Of a stretch of DNA of 64,000 nucleotides, positions 50,684 through 60,578 are shown in pieces. A model generated the notes under the pieces. It did no database searches, was not told the DNA's origin, and was given only the letters and a program-made list of their open reading frames with translations. The position numbers were made by a program, and so were the translations under genes. Source of the DNA: CAZENU01 sp965117035 (GTDB lineage Bacteria; Chloroflexota; Dehalococcoidia; Lucifugimonadales; CAZENU01); NCBI GenBank assembly GCA_965117035.1, contig OZ220748.1, forward strand, positions 1,674,001 through 1,738,000. Reading direction: 5' to 3'. Each line of letters starts with the position of its first letter. Position 1 is the stretch's first letter.

Positions 50684-51388
50684 TCAGAGGTTGGCGGCCC
50701 GCCACTCGCGGTACTGCTGGAGGGTGAAGTCAGGCGACGCCGCGAGCTCGCGGACCGTGGACTCGAAGGCCCTGATCTCGCGCGCGGCCTGCAGCACGTC
50801 CGCGGCGTCGATGCCCGCGGGCACCTTCGTGCAGCCGTCCCCGTCCGCGATCAGCAGCTCACCCGGCATGATGCGCAGGCCCGCGACGGTGACCGAAACG
50901 CCGATGCGCGTCACGTTGAAGACGCCGTGGCCCGGCACGACGCCGGTGCTCCACATCGGCAGGCCGACCTCGCGGATGCCCGCCACGTCGCGTATCGAGC
51001 CGTCGACGACGACGCCCCTGGCTCCGAGGCCCTTGTGCACCGCGGCCATGCCGTCCCCGAACGCCGCGCCGCGGCCCGGACGCGAGTCGACGTCCTTCAG
51101 CACGGCGACGGTCGGCCCCTCCGCGGCGTCGACCATGTCGTAGTAGGAGTCCCAGTCCAGCGGCTCGGAGTCGGGATCGAGGCACGTAACCTCGGCGGTG
51201 ACAGCGTAGCCGACGACGACTCCCATGTCGGGCATGTGGCAGCGCATCTCGGGGCCGGTGTAGTTCACCGGAATGTCGATCTCGGTGCCCCCCTGCGAGC
51301 CTCCCATGCACTTCACCACCGCGTTGAACATGGTGGCAGAGTCGAATTCGGCGATGCCGTCGAGCACTTCCTGCGATGCGGATTTCAA
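50684..51388 (-). CDS. RraA-like protein (4-hydroxy-4-methyl-2-oxoglutarate aldolase family)
   Basis: A 234-residue RraA/HMG-aldolase superfamily protein. The glycine-rich GDGMAAVHKGLGARGVVVDG followed by SIRD gives the family's pyruvate-binding Gx20RD arrangement. This favours a class II aldolase/decarboxylase role over the RNase E inhibitor function of short RraA proteins. TTG start with GGGAGGA 6 nt ahead. It is upstream of the ThDP enzyme in the same operon. Confidence 0.85.
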   Translation of the reverse strand: MKSASQEVLDGIAEFDSATMFNAVVKCMGGSQGGTEIDIPVNYTGPEMRCHMPDMGVVVGYAVTAEVTCLDPDSEPLDWDSYYDMVDAAEGPTVAVLKDVDSRPGRGAAFGDGMAAVHKGLGARGVVVDGSIRDVAGIREVGLPMWSTGVVPGHGVFNVTRIGVSVTVAGLRIMPGELLIADGDGCTKVPAGIDAADVLQAAREIRAFESTVRELAASPDFTLQQYREWRAANL

Positions 51389-51545
51389 GGGCGTCCTCCC
51401 GGCGGGCCGCCGGATTTGTTCAGCTCGGCCGGCGCCTGCCGGACGCGATTATATCCACGCCCATGTTGAGCATCAACCGGCACCGGCGGTGGCAGACAGG
51501 GCGATTGCATTTCGACCTCGGCCGGCTCTGAAACATCGGGGCCCC

Positions 51546-51832
51546 GTAGACCGTAGCGCCGGGTTTGAAACCCCGGGGCCCGTAGACCGTAGCAGCGGGC
51601 TTGAAACGTCGGGGCCCGTAGACCGTAGCAGCGGGCTTGAAACCCGGGGGCCCGTAGACCGTAGCCGCGGGCTTGAAACCCGGGGGCCCGTAGACCGTAG
51701 CGGCGGGTTTGAAACGTCGGGGGCTCATAGACCGTAGCGGCGGGTTTGAAACGTCGGGGGCTCGTAGACCGTAGCGGCGGGTTTGAAACCGGGGGGGCCC
51801 GTAGACCGTAGCGGCGGGTTTGAAACCCGCCC
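51546..51832. repeat. Eight-unit 36/37-bp tandem array
   Basis: Units start at 51546, 51582, 51618, 51654, 51690, 51727, 51764 and 51801: the first four steps are 36 bp, the rest 37 bp. Each begins GTAGACCGTAGC (one has ATAG) and runs through CGGGTTTGAAAC. The last unit is a full palindrome (GGCGGGTTTGAAACCCGCC), while inner units have lost the right arm (GAAACGTCGGGG). There are no unique spacers between units. Confidence 0.85.
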
Positions 51833-51904
51833 TCTTGCGGATTGGGAAGAACAGGCTGTCCAAGGCTGATCTTGATCAAAATGCGATTGCCCCGGCGGTG
51901 GCAG

Positions 51905-51990
51905 ACATTCAGAGTTTATGGGCACACAACCCGTTCACCCTGGGCAGGGCCGCCGCTGTGTGCGGGCCGTATCGAAGGGCGCACGCGCGA
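51905..51990. repeat. Dispersed element C, copy 2
   Basis: Carries CATTCAGAGT, AACCCGTTCACCCTG and CGTATCGAAGGGCGCACGC as in copy 1 (15.7 kb) and copy 3 (56.9 kb, inverted). Confidence 0.65.
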
Positions 51991-52020
51991 GCACAGCGTA
52001 GCCGGTACGCCGCGACCCAC

Positions 52021-52275
52021 CTACCCGGAGTCGCCGCCGCCGCGCATGCGTCGGAGGAGGGATCCCACCACCCCGAGGCCCGTCGCGGCGGCCGCGGGCC
52101 GCATCTCGCTCGCGAGGTTGGAGCGCATCTCGCGGAGGGTGCCAATCAGCCGGCCGATGGACCGCGCGACGGACAACGCCTTGAACCCGAGCACGACCGC
52201 GGTGACGGCGACCACGACGAACAGCGCGATGAACGCCAGGTCGCGTATGAGGGCTACGGTCTCGGTCCCGTCCAC
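52021..52275 (-). CDS. Small single-pass membrane protein
   Basis: An 84-residue protein with one hydrophobic helix (about residues 12-33, AFIALFVVVAVTAVVLGF) followed by a helical, basic cytoplasmic part (LSVARSIGRLIGTLREMRSN) and a Gly/Arg tail. The layout resembles short DUF948-type proteins, but I cannot assign it with certainty. GTG start with GGAG ahead. Confidence 0.6.
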   Translation of the reverse strand: MDGTETVALIRDLAFIALFVVVAVTAVVLGFKALSVARSIGRLIGTLREMRSNLASEMRPAAAATGLGVVGSLLRRMRGGGDSG

Positions 52276-52787
52276 TGCGCTCCACCGAAGCTGCTGGGAA
52301 TGCGCCGTACTATATCACGGGACTGTGGGCGCTCTGCCGCGCGGCCGACGCCCTGGCGGACGGCCGGACAACCATGATTGCCCACTTGAATCAAATAGCA
52401 CGTCTGTGCTATTCTGCGCCCATGACGACCACTCCCGACTCCCAGCTATCCACTACCCACCACGACACACCCCTGTTCCATTTTGTCCCGCGCTGTTCCA
52501 CGCCAGATACGGACCGTGGAACACCTGGTGTTCCATTTCTCGGACAAGTGTCCCATCGCCCAGGTAGGGATGGAACAGAATGGTACGGAATGGAACACTT
52601 CTCACGGAATCGCGGCTGCGTCGCCTCCGCCCCAGGCCCCTCACTCCGTTCGGGGCGACATTGCGACGGGCACGCCGACGCGCGTTCGATGTCCTGGGGA
52701 TGGTCTGGGCAAGTCCGTGGATCGTCGCATGGTCGGCTCCCAATCGTCCCATCACCGAGACCACACGAATCCCAGCTCAGACGTTCC
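52276..52787. other. Non-coding region with hairpin and inverted TGTTCCA heptamers
   Basis: 512 bp without a gene. It has a perfect hairpin AATAGCAC-GTCT-GTGCTATT (52395-52414), CTATCCACTA micro-repeats (52446-52462), and six copies of TGTTCCA or its complement within 124 bp: 52474, 52494 and 52529 in one orientation, 52517, 52571 and 52591 in the other. Confidence 0.7.
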
Positions 52788-54614
<1,827 letters not shown>

Positions 54615-54658
54615 GACGCGCAGCCCTCCCGACCAGCCACATGCTTGATTGGGGCGAT

Positions 54659-54664
54659 ATTATA
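54659..54664 (-). promoter_or_regulatory. -10 element TATAAT of the GH15 gene
   Basis: Minus-strand TATAAT about 45 nt from the GH15 ATG; the -35 region (TTTGGT) is weak. Confidence 0.5.
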
Positions 54665-54701
54665 CGCGAGCGCGCGCGGAACCAAAGGGGTCCCAGAAGC
54701 C

Positions 54702-54731
54702 TTTACATCGCTCGCGCCCGCGTCCTAGACT
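54702..54731 (+). promoter_or_regulatory. Possible promoter of the first solute-binding lipoprotein gene
   Basis: TTTACA (54702-54707), 18 nt, TAGACT (54726-54731), about 64 nt before the GTG start; divergent from the GH15 promoter. Confidence 0.4.
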
Positions 54732-54794
54732 TTGCCGAGGACAACCATAACGCGGCGCCATATCGCGCTCAATCCATCTATACGGGAGACTGCA

Positions 54795-56834
54795 GTGCCC
54801 AGGCTGAACCCCCTGATCCACCTTGCCCTGCTCCTTGTATCGGCCATGCTGATGCTGGCGGCCTGCTCGGACCTGACCGAGACGGGGCCGGGCGCGGAGA
54901 ACACCCCGGCCGGCCGGTTCGACCCCGTCCTCCAGAACACGCCCGTCACCCGGTTCGAACCCGACCTCCAGAGGACGCCCGTCACCCGGTTCGAGCCAGA
55001 CCTCCAGAAGACGCCCGTCACCCGGTTCGAGCCCGACCTCCAGAAAACGCCCGTCACCCGATTCGAGCCCGACCTCCAGAAAACGCCCGTCAGCCGGTAT
55101 GAGCCGTTTGCCGGCGGGGACTCGATCGTCGACCAGCTCAGGGCCAACGCGGAGCAGTTCACCTACTCCATCGGCGCCCGGGGCGGGACCCTGACGTTCG
55201 CGACCATCTCGGAGCCGCTGACGTTCAACCTGGCCATCGCCACCGACGCCTCGTCGTCGGGCGTGCTGGGGTACCTGTTCGAGGGCCTGACCGAGACCTC
55301 GTGGCTGACCGACGAGGTGGAGCCGCGGCTGGCGGAGGCCTGGGAGCGCTCGGCGGACGGCCTGACGTGGACGTTCCGCCTTCGCACCGACGTGAAGTGG
55401 CACGACGGCGAGCCCTTCACGGCCCGCGACGTCGAGTTCACCTTCAACCGCATCATCTACAACTACGACATACCGGCCAGCAGCCGCCCGGCGTTCCACT
55501 TCCGCGTCTTCGACGAGGCGACCGGCAAGTGGGAGGAGTCGCCGATGACGGTCAGGGCGGTGGACGACTACACGATCGAGTGCGTTCTGCCCACGCCGTT
55601 CGCCCCGTTCCTGCGGTCGATGGGCACCGCCATATATCCCAAGCACATCCTCGAGGAGTACGTAGACGACGGCACCTTCGCCGCCACGTGGGACATCGAG
55701 ACGGACCCGGGGGAGATCATCGGCACCGGGCCGTTCACCATCGAGAGCTACGTCCCGGGCGAGCAGGTGGTGATGCTGCGAAACCCGGGCTACTGGATGA
55801 AGGACGACGCCGGCAACAGCCTGCCGTACCTGGACCGCGTGATACACACCATCGTGCCGGCGCTGGAGGACGAGCTGCTCCGCTTCCGCGCCGGGGAGTC
55901 GGACTACCACGGCGTGCTGGGCGAGGAGCTGGCCGCCCTCGAGCCGCTGCAGGAGGCGGAGAACTTCACGATATACAGGCGAGGCCCCGCCTTCGGCACT
56001 ACGTTCATGGGGTTCAACATGAACGCGGGCAGCAACCCCGAGACGGGCGAGCCCTACCTGGCGCCGGAGAAGCTGGAGTGGTTCCGGAACAAGGAGTTCC
56101 GACAGGCGATGGCGCACCTGGTCGACAAGGAGACGATCATCGCCGAAGTGCAGCACGGCGTCGGGTACCCGCAGTGGTCGTCGATCAGCCCGGCGGCGGG
56201 CGACTTCCACAACCCGGACGTCCGCAAGTACGAGTACGACCCGGACAGGGCCAACGAGATACTGGACGGCCTCGGGTGGGTCGACACGGACGGGGACGGC
56301 GTGCGCGAGGACGGCGACGGCAACGCGATCGAGTTCACGCTGGTGACGAACACGGGCAACAGCGTGCGCGAGAAGGTCGGCGAGATAGTCCACGAGGCGA
56401 TGGGGAAGGCCGGCCTGAAGGTCGACTACAGCCTGATCGAGTTCGGCGAGCTCGTCGGGCAGCTGACGGCGACCTACGACTGGGAGGCGATGATCATCGG
56501 CTTCACGGGCGGGCCGGACCCGTTCGGAGGCATCAACTTCTGGCACAGCTCGGAGGGGCTGCACCTGTGGTACCCGAACCAGCCGGAGCCGGCGACGGAG
56601 TGGGAGGCTGAGATCGACGTCTTGTACGTCAAGGGCAGCCAGGAGCTGGACCGGGAGCGGCGCTTCGAGTACTACCACCGCGCCCAGGAGATCGCCGCCG
56701 AGAACGTGCCGGTGATCTACACGACGCTCCCCGAGCGGCTGGGGGCGCTGCGAAACGTCTTCGGCAACGTCACGCCCACCCTCTACGGGCTCTGGGACAT
56801 CCGCTACCTGTACCGGACCGACGGCTCCCGGTAG
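54795..56834 (+). CDS. Family 5 extracellular solute-binding lipoprotein with a repeated stalk
   Basis: A 679-residue peptide/nickel-type ABC solute-binding protein. It starts with GTG 54795 (GGGAG 7 nt ahead); a hydrophobic signal ends in LAAC, so C24 should be lipidated. Residues 37-108 are six 12-residue repeats of the type TPVTRFEPDLQK, which act as a stalk between the lipid anchor and the binding domain. The binding domain shows the family signature WTFRLRTDVKWHDGEPFTARD and continues to the C-terminus. No permease or ATPase gene is next to it, so the transporter partner is elsewhere. Confidence 0.92.
   Translation: MPRLNPLIHLALLLVSAMLMLAACSDLTETGPGAENTPAGRFDPVLQNTPVTRFEPDLQRTPVTRFEPDLQKTPVTRFEPDLQKTPVTRFEPDLQKTPVSRYEPFAGGDSIVDQLRANAEQFTYSIGARGGTLTFATISEPLTFNLAIATDASSSGVLGYLFEGLTETSWLTDEVEPRLAEAWERSADGLTWTFRLRTDVKWHDGEPFTARDVEFTFNRIIYNYDIPASSRPAFHFRVFDEATGKWEESPMTVRAVDDYTIECVLPTPFAPFLRSMGTAIYPKHILEEYVDDGTFAATWDIETDPGEIIGTGPFTIESYVPGEQVVMLRNPGYWMKDDAGNSLPYLDRVIHTIVPALEDELLRFRAGESDYHGVLGEELAALEPLQEAENFTIYRRGPAFGTTFMGFNMNAGSNPETGEPYLAPEKLEWFRNKEFRQAMAHLVDKETIIAEVQHGVGYPQWSSISPAAGDFHNPDVRKYEYDPDRANEILDGLGWVDTDGDGVREDGDGNAIEFTLVTNTGNSVREKVGEIVHEAMGKAGLKVDYSLIEFGELVGQLTATYDWEAMIIGFTGGPDPFGGINFWHSSEGLHLWYPNQPEPATEWEAEIDVLYVKGSQELDRERRFEYYHRAQEIAAENVPVIYTTLPERLGALRNVFGNVTPTLYGLWDIRYLYRTDGSR
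54903..55118. repeat. In-frame 36-bp tandem repeat in the lipoprotein stalk
   Basis: Six units of 36 bp; units 2-5 are nearly identical at DNA level, and the first and last are degenerate. Because 36 is a multiple of three, copy number can change without frameshift. Confidence 0.9.
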
Positions 56835-56904
56835 CCGACGACGAGACCCGGCCGGAGGCGCGCGGCCCGCAGTGACTGTTCACGTTCGATTGGGGACCGG
56901 GTGC

Positions 56905-56984
56905 GCGCCCTTCGATACGGCCCGCCCCAAGCGCCGGGCCTACTCGGAGTGAACGGTTGAATGCCCATCAAGTCTGAACAGTTG
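56905..56984. repeat. Dispersed element C, copy 3 (inverted)
   Basis: On the minus strand it reads AACTGTTCAGACTTGAT, AACCGTTCACTCCGAGTAGG and CCGTATCGAAGGGCGCGCAC, matching copies 1 and 2. It lies between two convergent solute-binding protein genes. Confidence 0.65.
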
Positions 56985-57018
56985 GGGCCGCACGCCGGTT
57001 TGACAGGCCGCGCGCCGG

Positions 57019-58803
57019 TCAGCGGCGCCAGTCGGCGATATTCCAGAGCTCGCTGTCCCAGGCATTGATATGTACGCCCTTCAGCGTTTCCAGGTGCGCG
57101 GAGACGACTCCGCGGTTCACGAGTGGGATCTCGTAGTAGCCCCGCACGTACAGATCGTTGAGCTGTTTGACGAGCTCGGCCCGCTCGGGGCCGATCCGGG
57201 CCTGCTCGAGCCGGGCATAGAGCGCGTCGTACTCCGGGTCGCAGGAACGTGCCACGTTGCCCAGGGCCCAGTTGTTGTCGCGGGCCTGGATGTGCTTGCA
57301 CAGGGGCCCGGACAGGTGCGCCTGCGGGTCGATGTCGGGGCCGGTCGCGTACATCTGCACGTCGGCAAAGAACCGACGGTACAGCGCCTCCTTGTCGACC
57401 TCGGGGTCGCCGCCGAAGAAGACGCTGGCGTCGTGCTGCAACAGCGTCGTCTCGATGCCGATTTCGCGCCACCAGCCGCGAACGAGCGCCTGCGTGTCCT
57501 GCCGGATGGCGTTGACCGAGGTCTGGTATGTGATCCTCAGGGGAGCCCCGTCGTGCTCCCGGATGCCGTCGCCGTCGGTGTCGACGACACCGTTGTCGTC
57601 CAGCAGCCGCTTGGCCCCGTCGATGTCCTGGGTCAGGCACCCGTCGTTGGCGGTCGAGACGTACACCGGGGGGCCGGTGACCAGGTTGCAGGTGGGTGCT
57701 CCGGCGAAGCCGTAGAGGCTCTCGGCAATCGCGGCCCGGTCTATTGCCATCGACATCGCCCGGCGGACGGGCTCGAACGTCAGGAAGGGGTGCGGGTTCT
57801 GCCCGTCCAGGTACTCGGACCGGTTGTCCCCGAGAGCCGGGTCGGCGTTCGTCTGGTTGACGACGATCCGCTCCACCAGGCTGGAGAAGGCGGTGACGAC
57901 CGTTGCCAGCCCCTTGGTCTCGAGCTCGACCAGCAGCTCCGGGTCCACCTGCAGGTTCCAGGCGTAGTCGGCCTCGCCCCTCTCCATGACGGCTCGGGCG
58001 GCGGATTCCGCGTCGCCGCCGCCCACGATGACGACCCGGTCGAAGTAGGGCGTCGCCCCCCGGTAAAAGGGGTTGCGCTCGTACTCGGCGCCCTCGTTGG
58101 GCGTGAAGCTGACGATGCGGTAGGGCCCGGTGCCCAGCGGCGCCGTGTTCTGGGCGTCGCAGGTCTTGGCCGCGGCGCCGACGCAGTCGGCGAACTGCGC
58201 GCGGCTGATGATGGGCGTCGAGGCGCCGACGAAGGGGCCGTAGGGATATGAGGTGGGCCCGTCGAACGCGATCCTGACGGTGTAGTCGTCGACAGCCACC
58301 ACGGAAGTCACCCCTTCGAATGCCGACTCGGCAACGCACCCCGTCTCCTCGTCCACGCAGTAGCGCCAGGTAAAGGCGACGTCCTCGGCAGTCACGGCGC
58401 TGCCGTCGGACCACTTCAGGCCCTCCTTCAGCCTCCACGTGATGGACGCCTGGTCCTGGGCGAAGCCCCCGTTGTCGGCGGTGGGGATCGAGGCCGCCAA
58501 CGCGGCGACCAGGTTGCCGTCCGGGTCGTGTTTGGCGAGCGGCTCCAGCGTGACGGCGCCGGCGTCGCTGTCCTTGAATCCGGCTGCCAAGTAGGGCCAT
58601 GGCAGGGACGGGGCCTGCCAGTAGAGGAGCGTGAGTACCCTCTCCTCAGCGGGCGTCGGCGTGGCTGCCGGCGGAGCGGGAGTGGGACTCGGTGCGACCG
58701 TGGCGGCCGGAGCGGCGGGCGTCTCGGCGCCGTCCGATTCGCCGCAGACGACGAGCAGGCACAGGGACGCTGCGAAGAGGATCGATGTGAGGAAGCGGGA
58801 CAT
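57019..58803 (-). CDS. Family 5 solute-binding lipoprotein
   Basis: A 594-residue ABC solute-binding protein, family 5. The signal peptide ends in the lipobox LLVVC (C20), followed by a Pro/Ala/Thr-rich linker (about residues 28-52). The binding domain shows the equivalent signature ITWRLKEGLKWSDGSAVTAED. It has cysteine pairs that could form disulfides (for example in FADCVGAAAKTCDAQ). Ligand unknown, possibly oligopeptide. It is an orphan, with no permease nearby, and is not a close copy of the neighbouring lipoprotein. Confidence 0.92.
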   Translation of the reverse strand: MSRFLTSILFAASLCLLVVCGESDGAETPAAPAATVAPSPTPAPPAATPTPAEERVLTLLYWQAPSLPWPYLAAGFKDSDAGAVTLEPLAKHDPDGNLVAALAASIPTADNGGFAQDQASITWRLKEGLKWSDGSAVTAEDVAFTWRYCVDEETGCVAESAFEGVTSVVAVDDYTVRIAFDGPTSYPYGPFVGASTPIISRAQFADCVGAAAKTCDAQNTAPLGTGPYRIVSFTPNEGAEYERNPFYRGATPYFDRVVIVGGGDAESAARAVMERGEADYAWNLQVDPELLVELETKGLATVVTAFSSLVERIVVNQTNADPALGDNRSEYLDGQNPHPFLTFEPVRRAMSMAIDRAAIAESLYGFAGAPTCNLVTGPPVYVSTANDGCLTQDIDGAKRLLDDNGVVDTDGDGIREHDGAPLRITYQTSVNAIRQDTQALVRGWWREIGIETTLLQHDASVFFGGDPEVDKEALYRRFFADVQMYATGPDIDPQAHLSGPLCKHIQARDNNWALGNVARSCDPEYDALYARLEQARIGPERAELVKQLNDLYVRGYYEIPLVNRGVVSAHLETLKGVHINAWDSELWNIADWRR

Positions 58804-58951
58804 GGGCGCGGCTCCGAGCAGTGTTCGGCCGGTTCCTCGCGCCCTTTACTCGCGCTGCGACAGGCGCGCCGGACATGGCCCGGCCGGCCATAGTGTAGCG
58901 GAATTCAAGATGAGGATAGAAGGCGCGGCCGGCCACTGCGGCCGGCCACGG

Positions 58952-59248
58952 TCATTTCTTCTGAGCGGACTTGTTGAGATCGGCGCCGGCCGTGAAGCCG
59001 ACGCGCCTGTGCGCGGGGACGGTGATCAGCTTGCCTGCGCGGCCTCCCCGGATCGGCTTGACCTTCCGGGCCTTGACCTCTCTGACCGAGAACGAACCGA
59101 ATCCGGTGAGCACCACCCGGTCGCCGCTCGCGATCGCGTCCTGGATGCTCCCGAGGACGGCGTTCAGAGCCGCCTCGCCCTGCGCCCTGGAGCCTCCAAG
59201 GTTCGTAGCAACTCGAGCGGAGAGGTCACTTTTTCTGAGCGTAGCCAT
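58952..59248 (-). CDS. hup: HU family DNA-binding protein
   Basis: A 98-residue histone-like protein with the HU/IHF pattern: LRKSDLSARVATNLGGSRAQ, then GDRVVLTGFGSFSVREVKAR and the arm-to-tail region. It compacts DNA and helps recombination and transcription. Start ATG 59248; AAGGGAG lies ahead. It has its own consensus promoter and is divergent from the HtrA gene. Confidence 0.95.
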   Translation of the reverse strand: MATLRKSDLSARVATNLGGSRAQGEAALNAVLGSIQDAIASGDRVVLTGFGSFSVREVKARKVKPIRGGRAGKLITVPAHRRVGFTAGADLNKSAQKK

Positions 59249-59290
59249 AGACGCGCGTCTCCCTTGAAGCAATCGTTGGGTAGACACAGA

Positions 59291-59319
59291 ATGGTATTTG
59301 CGTCCCGGCGCAGTGTCAA
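59291..59319 (-). promoter_or_regulatory. Promoter of the HU gene
   Basis: Minus strand: perfect TTGACA (59319-59314), 17 nt, TACCAT (59296-59291), 43 nt before the ATG. Confidence 0.7.
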
Positions 59320-59352
59320 GTCCAGAAATCGCCTGGGGAAGGCGTGACCGGC

Positions 59353-59382
59353 TTGGCGGCGACCGCGGGCGACGAGTATACT
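59353..59382 (+). promoter_or_regulatory. Promoter of the HtrA gene
   Basis: TTGGCG (59353-59358), 18 nt, TATACT (59377-59382), about 50 nt before the ATG at 59432. Confidence 0.6.
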
Positions 59383-59431
59383 CTGGGCCACCCAGGACGG
59401 GCATCCACGGCCACGATCCGCACTTACGACA

Positions 59432-60577
59432 ATGCTACCCGAACAGACAAGCCCCACGCCGGAAGAAGCCTCGGCAGGGGCGGCGAACGTCCGGACCAGG
59501 GTCTCGGTCGGGGTGGTAGTCGCCGCCCTGGCGCTGGGTCTGCTCGCCGGCTACGCCATCGGGTGGATATCGTTCGACGCTCCCGGCTTCGGGCAGCGCG
59601 ATAGGCCGCTCTATGACGAGGCGCTGGTCAAGTCGGTCTACGACACGGCGAGCCCGGCCGTCGTCGAGATCGACGTGCTGACCCCTGAATCGACCTCGAT
59701 CAGGGACAGGGCCGTAGGGTCCGGATTCCTGGTCGACGACTCCGGCCACATCGTCACGAACTACCACGTCGTCGCCGACGCCCTTGCCATAACGGTGCGC
59801 CTCCACGACGGCGAGCAGATCAGCGCTACACGGCTCGGCACAAGCCCCGCGGACGACCTGGCGCTGCTGCGGGTAGACCCGGCGGCCGTGTCCGGCATCC
59901 AGCCCCTGCGCCTGGCCGACCCGTCGTCGGTGACACCGGGGCAGATGGCAATAGCGATCGGCAGCCCGTTCGAGGAGTTCAACTCGGTATCGGTCGGCGT
60001 AGTCAGCGGGATAGGCAGGACCCGGCGCAGCGTGCTGAACCGGCCGATCCCGGACCTGGTCCAGACGGACGCGGCGCTGAACCCGGGGAACTCGGGCGGA
60101 CCGCTGCTGAACGCCGCCGGCGAGGTGATCGGCGTCAACTCCTCGGTGCAGGTGCTGTCGTCGATGCAGGTGGGCGTAGGCTTCGCGATCTCCACCAAGA
60201 CGCTCAACAGCATCCTGCCGGACCTGAGGAACTCTGAGGAGATCAAGCGGGCCTGGCTGGGGATTGGCGGGGAGTCGCTCGACAGGGACTACGCGGACTA
60301 CCTGGGCGTTCTGCCCGAGAAGGGCATATACGTCCTCCGGGTGTGCCGGGGAAGTCCCGCCGACGCGGCCCGGTTGATAGCCGCGAACCAGTTCAACCAG
60401 GCTGGCCGGGGAGACATCATCATCCAGGTGGACGGACAACCGCTCGAGTCGATGGGCGACCTGACCAGCTACCTGAACGACTTCCGGCCGGGCGACCGGG
60501 TCACCCTGACCGTCGTGCGCCGGAACCGGGAGTACCGCGTCGACGTGGGCCTGGAGGAATGGAGCCAGTGCCAGTAG
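59432..60577 (+). CDS. HtrA/DegP-type trypsin-like serine protease with PDZ domain
   Basis: A 381-residue membrane-anchored protease. A single N-terminal hydrophobic segment (about residues 24-47) would place the rest outside the membrane. The catalytic triad is complete: H112 (TNYHVV), D142 (DDLALLRV) and S221 (NPGNSGGP). One PDZ domain occupies the last 110 residues (GRGDIIIQVDGQPL). It degrades or handles misfolded envelope proteins. Its stop is 1 nt before the ATG of the FAD oxidoreductase. Confidence 0.94.
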   Translation: MLPEQTSPTPEEASAGAANVRTRVSVGVVVAALALGLLAGYAIGWISFDAPGFGQRDRPLYDEALVKSVYDTASPAVVEIDVLTPESTSIRDRAVGSGFLVDDSGHIVTNYHVVADALAITVRLHDGEQISATRLGTSPADDLALLRVDPAAVSGIQPLRLADPSSVTPGQMAIAIGSPFEEFNSVSVGVVSGIGRTRRSVLNRPIPDLVQTDAALNPGNSGGPLLNAAGEVIGVNSSVQVLSSMQVGVGFAISTKTLNSILPDLRNSEEIKRAWLGIGGESLDRDYADYLGVLPEKGIYVLRVCRGSPADAARLIAANQFNQAGRGDIIIQVDGQPLESMGDLTSYLNDFRPGDRVTLTVVRRNREYRVDVGLEEWSQCQ

Positions 60578-60578
60578 C

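Larger units (their letters stand above)
51389..52020. other. Repeat-filled intergenic region
   Basis: 632 bp without a credible gene. It holds the 36/37-bp tandem array (51546-51832) and a copy of the dispersed element C (51905-51990). Open frames across the array exist in several frames only because the unit length is a multiple of three. Confidence 0.75.

Noticed and set aside
51546..51832. CRISPR-like array (36-37-bp repeats)
   Set aside because: The units follow each other directly with no unique spacers, and no cas genes are in the window. It is a tandem repeat.
51273..51879. Open frames across the tandem array encoding 12-residue repeats
   Set aside because: The frames exist on both strands because the unit is 36 bp; the shift to 37 bp breaks any constant reading and no start signals or homology are seen.
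52446..52462. DnaA-box-like CTATCCAC motifs as a replication origin
   Set aside because: The motif does not match TTATNCACA well, occurs as generic micro-repeats at three loci, and no dnaA, dnaN or AT-rich unwinding region is nearby.
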